DNA of 64,000 nt, taken from contig JACRDA010000093.1 of the NCBI GenBank assembly GCA_016212965.1, positions 1 to 64,000 on the forward strand, written 5' to 3'. A program made the position numbers and the translations under genes. Numbering within the stretch: position 1 is the stretch's first letter; the number at the start of each line of letters is the position of its first letter. The notes under the pieces are model-generated. The model was not told where the DNA came from. It saw only the letters and a program-made list of their open reading frames with translations, and searched no databases. The DNA comes from Myxococcales bacterium (GTDB lineage Bacteria > Myxococcota_A > Polyangia > Polyangiales > Polyangiaceae). Positions 35,059 through 43,287 of this stretch are shown here, one piece after another.

Positions 35059-36969
35059 ATGTGCGGCATTGCTGGCATCATGAGTCTCGACGGGACGCCC
35101 GTCTCCGCCGTGGACCTCGGCTCGATGTGCGCCGCGATGCGGCACCGCGGGCCCGACGACGAGGGCTTCCACGTCGATGCCGACGTCGGCCTCGGGATGC
35201 GCCGGCTCAGCATCATCGATCTCGCCGGCGGCCATCAGCCGATCTCGAACGAGAACGGTCGCGTGTGGGCCGTGCTCAACGGCGAGATCTACAACTACCG
35301 CGAGCTGCGCGCCGACCTCGAGCGCCGCGGCCACCGCTTCGCCACCGCGAGCGACACCGAGACCATCGTTCACCTGTACGAGGACGAGGGCAGTCGCTGC
35401 GTGGAGCGCCTGCGCGGCATGTTCGCCTTCGCGGTGTGGGACGCGCCGAAGAGGACGCTGCTCGTCGCGCGCGACCGGCTGGGCATCAAGCCCCTGTACT
35501 TCGCCTCCACCGGGGCGCGCCTGTGCTTCGCCTCCGAGCTCAAGGCGCTTTGCGCGCTGCCCGACCTCCCGCGCCGCGTCGACCCCGCCGCCCTGAACCA
35601 CCTGCTCGCCTTCCTCACCACGCCCGCCGACCGCAGCATCCTCGCCGGCGTTCGCAAGCTCGAGCCGGCGCACCTCTTCGTGGCCGAGCCCGGGCGTGAG
35701 CCGCGCATCGAGCGCTACTGGGACGTGCGCTTCGAGCCCGACACGCGCTCCTCGCCCGCGGAGCTCGAGGCCGAGCTCGTGCACCGGCTCGAGGAGGCGA
35801 CGCGCCTGCACATGGTGAGCGACGTGCCCGTGGGCGCCTTCCTCAGCGGGGGCATCGACTCGAGCACGGTGGTCGCCATGATGGCGCGCGCCAGCAGCCG
35901 GCCCGTCAAGACGTTCAGCGTGGGCTTCGCCGAGCCCGACTTCGACGAGCTCGGCTACGCCCGCCTGGTCGCTCGAGCCTTCGGCACCGAGCACCACGAG
36001 ATGGTGCTCGAGCCCGACGTGCTGCCGTCGCTCGAGGACCTGGTGTGGCACCTCGACGAGCCCTTCGGGGACTCGTCGGCCATCCCGACCTACCTCGTGT
36101 CGAAGATGGCGGGCGCCGAGGTCCGCGTGGTGCTGTCGGGCGACGGCGGCGACGAGCTCTTCGCCGGCTACGAGCGCTACCTCGTCGAGAAGCGCGAGCG
36201 CCGCTTCGACCCGCTGCCGCGCGCGGTGCACCGCCTCTCGGGGCAGGTCTCGGCCGCGCTGCCGTCCTGGGCACGGGGACGCCGCCTGCTCGGGCACCAC
36301 GCTCTCGTGGGCAGCGAGCGCTACCTCGACGCGGGGACGCTGTTCCCGCTCGCCGAGCGGCGGCGGCTGATCGGCAGCGACCTCGTGGCCGCGCTCGACG
36401 CCGACGAGCCGGCGCGGCTCGCGACGGCCCTCTTGCGCCCGGGAGCGCACTGGCTGTCCGCGCTGCAGGAGTTCGACCTCCACGCCTACCTGCCCCTCGA
36501 CATCCTCACCAAGGTCGACCGCATGAGCATGGCGCACTCGATCGAGGCGCGCGTGCCGCTGCTCGACCACGAGCTCGTCGAGCTCTGCGCCCGCATCCCG
36601 CCCGACCTGCAGCTCCACGGCACGACCAGCAAATACCTGTTGAAGCGCGCCATGCGCGGCGTGCTGCCCGAGTCGATCCTCACCCGCCCGAAGCAGGGCT
36701 TCGCGGTCCCGCTCGGGCGCTGGTTCCGCGGCAAGCTCCACGACGTCGCGCGCGACGTGCTGCTCTGCGACACCGCGCGGCAGCGCGGCTTCCTCGAGCC
36801 CGAGGCCGTGCGCGAGGTCCTCGACGCACCCCTGCGCGGGCGCGACCTCGATCTGCACACCTGGACGTTGCTCAACTTCGAGCTCTGGTGCCGACAGTAT
36901 CTCGACGGCGGCGGCCGGGCGCCCAGCCACGCGACCATCCCGGCCGTCACCCTCGCGGCGAGCGCATGA
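35059..36969 (+). CDS. asnB: asparagine synthase-type amidotransferase (first copy)
   Basis: 636 aa. N-terminal Ntn glutaminase with Cys2 (MCGIAG), RHRGPD, NGEIYNY and SDTETIVH; C-terminal synthetase with the PP-loop FLSGGIDSS near 261, LSGDGGDELFAGY and RPKQGFAVPLGRW. Complete on both domains. In polysaccharide loci such proteins usually amidate uronic acids or other acids on the glycan rather than making asparagine (known for Francisella WbtH). First gene of the second polysaccharide block, overlapping the next gene by ATGA. Confidence 0.93.
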   Translation: MCGIAGIMSLDGTPVSAVDLGSMCAAMRHRGPDDEGFHVDADVGLGMRRLSIIDLAGGHQPISNENGRVWAVLNGEIYNYRELRADLERRGHRFATASDTETIVHLYEDEGSRCVERLRGMFAFAVWDAPKRTLLVARDRLGIKPLYFASTGARLCFASELKALCALPDLPRRVDPAALNHLLAFLTTPADRSILAGVRKLEPAHLFVAEPGREPRIERYWDVRFEPDTRSSPAELEAELVHRLEEATRLHMVSDVPVGAFLSGGIDSSTVVAMMARASSRPVKTFSVGFAEPDFDELGYARLVARAFGTEHHEMVLEPDVLPSLEDLVWHLDEPFGDSSAIPTYLVSKMAGAEVRVVLSGDGGDELFAGYERYLVEKRERRFDPLPRAVHRLSGQVSAALPSWARGRRLLGHHALVGSERYLDAGTLFPLAERRRLIGSDLVAALDADEPARLATALLRPGAHWLSALQEFDLHAYLPLDILTKVDRMSMAHSIEARVPLLDHELVELCARIPPDLQLHGTTSKYLLKRAMRGVLPESILTRPKQGFAVPLGRWFRGKLHDVARDVLLCDTARQRGFLEPEAVREVLDAPLRGRDLDLHTWTLLNFELWCRQYLDGGGRAPSHATIPAVTLAASA

Positions 36970-38036
36970 ACCACCGACCGACGATCGCGCTCTGCGCGCC
37001 GAGCTCCGACATCCTCGGTGGGCAGTCGGTGCAGGCGGCGACGCTGTGCCGCGCGCTCCGCGCCGACGGCTGGTCCGTCGACTTCGTACCGGTGAATCCG
37101 CGCTTTCCGCGCGGGCTCGGCTGGCTGCGCCGCATCCCCTACGCCCGCACCGTGCTCAACGAGGCGCTCTACGCGGCCGCGTGCCGCGCCCTTCGCCGCG
37201 CCGACGTGGTCCACATCTTCACGGCCTCGTACGTCTCGTTCCTGCTCGTCGCCGTGCCGGCGTTGCTCGCGGCGCGGCGCTTCGGCAAGCGCACCATCCT
37301 CAACTACCACAGCGGCGAGGCCGACGATCACCTGCGCCGCTACGGGCCGCTCGTGCACCCGTGGCTCCGGCTCGCCGACACGATCGTCGTGCCCTCCGCG
37401 TACCTCGAGCGGGTGTTCGCGCGCCACGGTCACGTGGCCGCGGTCGTCCCGAACGCGATCGACGTCGAGCGCTTCCGTTTCCGAGAGCGTTCGACCCTGC
37501 GACCGCTGTGCCTGTCGAACCGCAACCTCGAGCCGCACTACCGCGTCGCGGACATCGTCGCGGCGCACGCCCTCTTGTGCCGCGCCCACCGCGACGCCGA
37601 GCTCGTCATCGCGGGCACCGGCAGCGAGCGCGAGCGCCTGGCGAGCCTCGCCAGCACCCTGCCACCCGGCGCGGCGCGCTTCGTCGGGCGCGTGGAGCCC
37701 GAGCGCATGCCGGCCCTCTACGACTCGTGCGACGTGTTCGTCAACGCCTCGGTGGTCGACAACCAGCCGCTCTCCATCCTCGAGTCCTTCGCCGCGGGGC
37801 TGCCGGTCGTCACGACCGCCACCGGCGACATCGAGGCGATGGTGCGGCACGGCGACACGGGCTTGCTCGTGCCGCCGCGGCAGCCGGGCGCCCTCGCCGG
37901 CGCCGTCGAGTCGTTGCTCGCCGCCCCGGTCCGCGCGCGCGACATGACCCGCCGCGCGCGCGCCGAGGTCGAGCGTTACCGCTGGCCCGCGGTGCGGCAG
38001 CGCTGGGCAGCGGTCTATGCCGGAGGTGCAGCGTGA
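36966..38036 (+). CDS. GT4-family glycosyltransferase
   Basis: 356 aa. LGGQSVQAATLCRAL in the N-terminal domain, NYHSGEADDHLRRYG in the middle, VVPNAIDVERFRF, then FVGRVEPERMPALYDSCDVFVNASVVDNQPLSILESFAAGLPVV with the family's E-x7-E-like motif. Cytoplasmic GT-B enzyme, donor unknown. Overlaps genes on both sides by 4 bases. Confidence 0.92.
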   Translation: MNHRPTIALCAPSSDILGGQSVQAATLCRALRADGWSVDFVPVNPRFPRGLGWLRRIPYARTVLNEALYAAACRALRRADVVHIFTASYVSFLLVAVPALLAARRFGKRTILNYHSGEADDHLRRYGPLVHPWLRLADTIVVPSAYLERVFARHGHVAAVVPNAIDVERFRFRERSTLRPLCLSNRNLEPHYRVADIVAAHALLCRAHRDAELVIAGTGSERERLASLASTLPPGAARFVGRVEPERMPALYDSCDVFVNASVVDNQPLSILESFAAGLPVVTTATGDIEAMVRHGDTGLLVPPRQPGALAGAVESLLAAPVRARDMTRRARAEVERYRWPAVRQRWAAVYAGGAA

Positions 38037-40063
38037 GGCTCGAGAGGCTCATGACGATGGGTCCGGCCGAGCTCGCCGGACGCTCGCGCCAGGCGCTCTT
38101 CGGTGCGCTCGAGCGCGTGTCGGGCACCGATCTCGCGCGCCCGCTGCCGGACGGCTTCGTCGCGCGCTGGTGCCGCGCCGCTCGGCCGACTGCGCGCTTC
38201 TTCCTCGGCGCGACCGACGCCGCGACGCCGCGCGTTCTCGCCGCGCTCCTGCCCGAGGCCCGTGCGGCCATCCTCGGGGCCGCCGAGGAGCTCCTCGCCG
38301 GACGCTTCGCGCTGCTCGGCTACCGCGACCTCGACTTCGGCCGGCCCGTCGACTGGCACCTCGACCCGGTCTCGGGCCAGCGCGCCCCGCGCCGGCACTT
38401 CACCCGGCTCGATCCGCTCGACGTGGCCGCGGTGGGCGACGTCAAGGTCACCTGGGAGCTCAGCCGTCACCAGTGGCTCGTCACGCTCGCCCAAGCCTAT
38501 GCCTTCGAGCACGACGAGCGCTACGCCCGCTCGGCGCTCGACCACCTCGACGCCTGGATCGAGTCGAATCCGCCCGGTCGAGGCATCCACTGGACGAGCA
38601 GTCTCGAGATCGCGCTCCGCCTCGTGTCGTGGAGCTGGGTCCTGCACCTCTGCGCGCGCTCGGCTGCCCTCGAGCCGGCGCGCCGCGCGCGCATCGTGCG
38701 CATGCTGGCGGCGCACGCCACCCACGCGGCGCGCTACCTGTCGCACTACTTCTCACCGAACACCCACATCACCGGCGAGGCGCTCGGGCTCTACTACGCC
38801 GCGGCGTGCCTCGACGAGCTGCCGCGGGCGCGGCGCTGGCGTGCCGAGTCGGAGCGCATCCTCGCGCGCGAGATCGACCGGCAGGTACTGCCCGACGGGG
38901 CGCACTTAGAGCTGTCGCCGAGCTACGCGCGCTACACGGCCGAGATGTACCTGCACTGGCTTGTGCTCGCCGAGCGGCTCGGGCACCCGGTGCCGGACGG
39001 CGTGCGCGCTGGCCTCGTGCGCCTGCTCGACTTCCTGCTCGGCGTGGCGCTCCCCGACGGCTCGATGCCGGCGATGGGCGACGCCGACGGCGGCTCGCTC
39101 CTGCCGCTCGCGCGCCGCGGGCGCGACGATCTGCGGGGCGTGTTCTCCACGGCGGCTGCCGTGCTCGCGCGCCCCGACTACGCGTGGGCGGCGCGGGGCC
39201 TGCAGCCCGAGACGCTGTGGCTGCTCGGCCCGGCGGGCGCCGAGCGCTTCCGCGCGCTCCGTCCGGCGCCACCCGCGACCTCGCCCGCGCGCGTGTTCCG
39301 CGACGGCGGCGTGGCCGTCGTGCGCGACAGCTGGCGCGACGACGCGCACCAGTTGCTCTTCGACGTGGGGCCGCTCGGCTGTCCGGTGTCGAGCGGGCAC
39401 GGCCACGCCGACTTGCTCGCGATCCAGGGTGCCTTCTTCGGTGCGCCCCTGCTCGTCGACGCCGGCACCTACACGTACGCCCGAGGCCCGTGGCGCGACG
39501 CCTTCCGCTCGAGCCAGTTCCACGGCACCGTGACCGTCGACGGCCTGTCGCAGGCCGAGCCCACCGGCCCGTTCGCGTGGCGCGAGCGACCCCGGGCGCG
39601 GCTCGAGCGCTGGGAGTCCTCGCCTGGCCGGGTGCTCGTCTCCGCATCCCACGGGGCCTACCGTCGCCTCGCCGATCCGGTGGAGCACCGGCGCACGGTC
39701 CGCTTCGTCGCCCCCGACCGCTTCCTCGTCGAGGACGTCCTCGAAGGCGCCGCGGAGCACCTCGTCGAGCTGCGCTTCCAGCTCGCAGCGGGCGCGCGGC
39801 TCGAGCGTCGAGGGCCCTGGCTCGAGATCACGGTCGGGGACGGTCGCGGGGTCGATCTCAGGACCGCCGCCCGGGTCCCGCTCGCGCTCGCGCTCCACGC
39901 GGGAGAGCTCGAGCCGCCACTCGGCTGGGTGTCGCCCGACTACGGACAGCGGCTCGCGGCGCCGCTCGTCGTCTTCTCGGCCCGGGCGCAACTGCCGCTC
40001 CGCGTCGTCACCGTGCTGCGGCCCCGCCGGCGTCCGCCCGACGCCACGGGGACAGGAGCCTGA
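38033..40063 (+). CDS. heparinase II/III-family protein
   Basis: 676 aa. An (alpha/alpha)-toroid N-terminal domain with WHLDPVSGQRAPRRHFTRLDP near 104 and FSPNTHITGEALGLYYAA near 241 (the Asn/His catalytic region of polysaccharide lyases). A beta-sandwich C-terminal half has DVGPLGCPVSSGHGHADLL near 443 and VDAGTYTYARGPWRDAFRSS near 467. No signal peptide at the GTG start (GTGA overlap, GGAGGT upstream), as in many export-operon homologues. Predicted to cleave uronic-acid glycosidic bonds by beta-elimination, perhaps trimming or quality-controlling the polymer; catalysis is unproven. Confidence 0.88.
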   Translation: MRLERLMTMGPAELAGRSRQALFGALERVSGTDLARPLPDGFVARWCRAARPTARFFLGATDAATPRVLAALLPEARAAILGAAEELLAGRFALLGYRDLDFGRPVDWHLDPVSGQRAPRRHFTRLDPLDVAAVGDVKVTWELSRHQWLVTLAQAYAFEHDERYARSALDHLDAWIESNPPGRGIHWTSSLEIALRLVSWSWVLHLCARSAALEPARRARIVRMLAAHATHAARYLSHYFSPNTHITGEALGLYYAAACLDELPRARRWRAESERILAREIDRQVLPDGAHLELSPSYARYTAEMYLHWLVLAERLGHPVPDGVRAGLVRLLDFLLGVALPDGSMPAMGDADGGSLLPLARRGRDDLRGVFSTAAAVLARPDYAWAARGLQPETLWLLGPAGAERFRALRPAPPATSPARVFRDGGVAVVRDSWRDDAHQLLFDVGPLGCPVSSGHGHADLLAIQGAFFGAPLLVDAGTYTYARGPWRDAFRSSQFHGTVTVDGLSQAEPTGPFAWRERPRARLERWESSPGRVLVSASHGAYRRLADPVEHRRTVRFVAPDRFLVEDVLEGAAEHLVELRFQLAAGARLERRGPWLEITVGDGRGVDLRTAARVPLALALHAGELEPPLGWVSPDYGQRLAAPLVVFSARAQLPLRVVTVLRPRRRPPDATGTGA

Positions 40064-40068
40064 CAGCC

Positions 40069-41994
40069 ATGTGCGGCATCGCCGGCATCGTCGCGCTCGA
40101 TCCGCGGGCGCAGCCGAGCGCGGAGCGCCTGGTGCGTATGCGGGACGCGCTCGCCCACCGGGGGCCCGACGGCGCCGGCACGTGGATCGAAGGACCCGTC
40201 GGCCTCGCGCACCGGCGCCTCGCCATCGTCGACGTCGCGGCCGGCGCCCAGCCGATGTCGAACGAGGACGGGCGCGTGTGGATCGCCTTCAACGGCGAGA
40301 TCTACAACCACGCCGCGCTGCGCCCGGCGCTCGAGCGCCGCGGCCACCGCTACCGCACGAGGAGCGACACCGAGACCATCGTGCACCTCTACGAGGAGCA
40401 CGGCCCCCGCTGCGTCGAGCGACTCCAGGGCATGTTCGCCTTCGCCCTCTGGGACTGTGCCCGAGAGCGGCTGCTGCTCGCGCGCGACCGTCTCGGCATC
40501 AAGCCGCTCTACTACGCGCTCACCGCCGACGAGCTCCTCTTCGCCTCGGAGGTCAAGGCGCTCGTCGCCGCAGGGGTCGGGGTCGCGCTCGCCGACGAGG
40601 TCCTGCCGGAGTTCCTCGCGAGCGGCTTCGTGGCCGGCGAGCAGACGCTGTTTCGCGGCGTGAAGAAGCTCCTGCCCGGACGCATCCTCACCTGGACGCG
40701 CGCCCATGGCGTCGAAGAGGCGCGCTACTGGCGGCCCCCCACCCGGACCGACGCCCGGCCGACCGAGCCGCTCGCCGTCGCGGCGCGCGACCTCCGCGCG
40801 CGCCTCGCGGCTTGCGTGAAGAGCCACCTCATGAGCGACGTGCCGCTCGGCGTGTTCCTCTCGGGAGGCCTCGACTCGACGGGCATTGCCGCGCTCGCGG
40901 CCCGCGAGGTGACGGGCAAGCTCAACACCTTCTCCGTCGGTTTCGACGCCCCGGAAGGCAACGAGCTCTCCTACGCGCGGCTCGCGGCCGACGCCATCGG
41001 CACCGAGCACCGCGAGGTCGTCGTGTCCCCGGCCGAGTTCAAGGCGGCGCTGCCGCGGCTCGTGTGGCACGAGGACGAGCCGCTCGCCTTTCCTTCGAGC
41101 GTCCCGCTCTACTTCGTGTCGCGGCTGGCGCGGGACCACGTGAAGGTCGTGCTCACCGGCGAGGGCGCCGACGAGCTCTTCCTCGGCTACAACCGCTATC
41201 GCGTGACGGCCTGGAATCGGCGCCTCGGGGCGCTCTACTGGGGCGCCACGCCCGGCTGGCTGCGCCGGGCCGTCGCGCGCGCGGCTCCGGCCTTGAGCGG
41301 CCCGGGACGGCGCTGGGTGCGCCGCAGCTTCCTCGTGCTCGAGCCGAGCGCGCGCAGCCTCTTCTGCGAGAACTTCGCGGTGTTCCCGAGCGAGCAGCAA
41401 GCGGAGCTGCTCGTCGACGGGCGCCTGCTCGCCGCGCGCGACCCGTTCGCGGCGTCGCTCCGAGCCTTCGCCGCCGCCGACGGCGACGAGCTCGACGCCA
41501 TGAGCCGCGCCGACCTGGAGACCTACCTCGTCGAGCTGCTCATGAAGCAGGACCAGATGAGCATGGCGGCGTCGGTCGAGAGCCGCGTGCCCTTCCTCGA
41601 CCACGAGCTGGTCGAGCACGCCATGCAGATCCCGTCCGGGCTCAAGCTGCGCGGGCTGCGCACGAAGGCCGTCCTGCGCGCCGCGCTCGCCGACGTCGTG
41701 CCGCGCGCCATCCTCACCCGCCCCAAGTGGGGCTTTCCCGTGCCGCTGGCGCGCTGGATGCGCGGGCCGTTCCGGCCGTTCGTGCACGAGCTCGTCCTGT
41801 CGCCGCGCGCGCGCGCGCGCGGCCTCTTCCGCGACGCCGCCCTGCGGGCGCTCGTCGCCGAGCACGAGAGCGGACGGCGCGATCACAGCGCGCGGCTGTG
41901 GCTGCTCTCGGGCCTCGAGCTCTGGCACCGGCTGTTCGTCGACGGGGAGGCGCCCGCGCTCGTCGCCGAGCGGTCCTTCGCGGCGGCCGCCTGA
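40069..41994 (+). CDS. asnB: asparagine synthase-type amidotransferase (second copy)
   Basis: 641 aa. Same architecture as the gene at 35059: Cys2 glutaminase, HRGPDGAGTW, NGEIYNH, SDTETIVH, PP-loop FLSGGLDST, LTGEGADELFLGYNRY, RPKWGFPVPLARWM. The two copies are clearly diverged (for example GDGGDELFAGY against GEGADELFLGY), so they may amidate different substrates. ATG six bases after the heparinase-like gene ends, with CAGGAG upstream. Part of the second polysaccharide operon. Confidence 0.93.
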   Translation: MCGIAGIVALDPRAQPSAERLVRMRDALAHRGPDGAGTWIEGPVGLAHRRLAIVDVAAGAQPMSNEDGRVWIAFNGEIYNHAALRPALERRGHRYRTRSDTETIVHLYEEHGPRCVERLQGMFAFALWDCARERLLLARDRLGIKPLYYALTADELLFASEVKALVAAGVGVALADEVLPEFLASGFVAGEQTLFRGVKKLLPGRILTWTRAHGVEEARYWRPPTRTDARPTEPLAVAARDLRARLAACVKSHLMSDVPLGVFLSGGLDSTGIAALAAREVTGKLNTFSVGFDAPEGNELSYARLAADAIGTEHREVVVSPAEFKAALPRLVWHEDEPLAFPSSVPLYFVSRLARDHVKVVLTGEGADELFLGYNRYRVTAWNRRLGALYWGATPGWLRRAVARAAPALSGPGRRWVRRSFLVLEPSARSLFCENFAVFPSEQQAELLVDGRLLAARDPFAASLRAFAAADGDELDAMSRADLETYLVELLMKQDQMSMAASVESRVPFLDHELVEHAMQIPSGLKLRGLRTKAVLRAALADVVPRAILTRPKWGFPVPLARWMRGPFRPFVHELVLSPRARARGLFRDAALRALVAEHESGRRDHSARLWLLSGLELWHRLFVDGEAPALVAERSFAAAA

Positions 41995-42063
41995 CGCCGA
42001 GCGCCGCGCGCACGCAGAGCGAGGCGGGGCGCCCCCTCCCAAGGACGGAGACGGACACGAACC

Positions 42064-43287
42064 ATGCGAATCCTGTGGATCAAGATAGGCGGCCTCTGGC
42101 CGGTCGATCGCGGCGGGCGGCGGCGGAGCTTCGAGACGGTGCGCGCCCTCGCCGAGCGGCACGCGGTGACCGTCGCCACGACGCACGTCGCCGAGGACGA
42201 GGTCGCCGGCCTGCGCGGCGCCCTGCCAGGGAGCGAGGTGCTCTCGTGGCCGTGGCAGATCCCGAAGCACGGCTCGGCCGGGTTCGCCCTCGCCCTCGGG
42301 CGCTCGTGGGCGTCGGAGCTGCCGGTCGACATCTGGCGCTGCGTGGTGCCGGAGCTCCGCCGCGAGGTCGCAGAGCGGCTGCGGCGCGGAGCCTGCGACG
42401 TGTGCGTGGTCGACTTCCTCGCGGCGGCACCCAACGTGTCGCTCCGCTCGGCGGGCCCGCTCGTGCTCTTCTCGCACAACGTCGAGCACCAGATCTGGCG
42501 ACGCCTGGCCAAGGTCGAGACGCGGCTCGCCAGGCGTGCGCTGCTCGAGGTCGAGTGGCGCAAGATGCGCCGCTACGAGGACCGCGTCGTAGGCGCAGTG
42601 GCCCGCACCATCGCGGTGTCCGAGGCGGACCGTGCGATGCTCGCCAGCCGTGTGCCCGGCGCGAGCGTGTGCGCCGTGCCGACCGGCGTCGATCTGTCCT
42701 ACTTCCGGTCGGAGGGCGCCTCCGAGGCGCCGGGCTCGATCGTCTTCGTGGGTGCCATGGACTGGTACCCGAACGAGGATGCGGTCCTCCACTTTGCAGC
42801 GGAGATCCTGCCGCGCGTGCAGCGGGCCGTGCCCGACGCGACGCTGACGGTGGTGGGCCGCAACCCGAGCGCGCGCCTGCGCGCCCTCGGCCCGGCGGTG
42901 CGCGTGACCGGCACGGTGGACGACGTGCGACCGCATCTGGGCGCGGCGAGCGTCGTGGTCGTGCCCCTGCGCGTCGGCGGCGGCACGCGGCTCAAGATCT
43001 TCGAGGCGCTCGCCATGCAGAAGGCGGTCGTCTCCACCGCCATCGGCGCCGAGGGGCTGCCGCTCCGGACGGGCGAGCACTTCGTCTGCGCCGACGAGCC
43101 CGCGGCCTTCGCCGACGCGGTCGTCGCGCTCTTGCGCGACCCCGGGCGGCGCACGGCCCTCGGCGTGGCCGGCAGGGGCCTGGTGGAGACGCGATTCGGA
43201 TGGGCGGCCGTCGCCCGTGCATTCGAGCGAGAGCTCGAGGAGGTGCATCATGCACGTAGCAGTCTTCGGAATGGGATACGTCGGTAG
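42064..43287 (+). CDS. glycosyltransferase, GT4-like (WcaI/PEP-CTERM Stp1-like)
   Basis: 407 aa GT-B enzyme. Starts RILWIKIGGLWPVDRGGRRRSFETVRAL, has FSHNVEHQIWRRLAK near 140 and VPTGVDLSYF near 206, and ends with FVGAMDWYPNEDAVLHFAAEILP and PLRVGGGTRLKIFEALAMQKAVVST. This is the pattern of sugar transferases found with exported glycans. No membrane segments. Overlaps the dehydrogenase gene by 38 bases. Confidence 0.9.
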   Translation: MRILWIKIGGLWPVDRGGRRRSFETVRALAERHAVTVATTHVAEDEVAGLRGALPGSEVLSWPWQIPKHGSAGFALALGRSWASELPVDIWRCVVPELRREVAERLRRGACDVCVVDFLAAAPNVSLRSAGPLVLFSHNVEHQIWRRLAKVETRLARRALLEVEWRKMRRYEDRVVGAVARTIAVSEADRAMLASRVPGASVCAVPTGVDLSYFRSEGASEAPGSIVFVGAMDWYPNEDAVLHFAAEILPRVQRAVPDATLTVVGRNPSARLRALGPAVRVTGTVDDVRPHLGAASVVVVPLRVGGGTRLKIFEALAMQKAVVSTAIGAEGLPLRTGEHFVCADEPAAFADAVVALLRDPGRRTALGVAGRGLVETRFGWAAVARAFERELEEVHHARSSLRNGIRR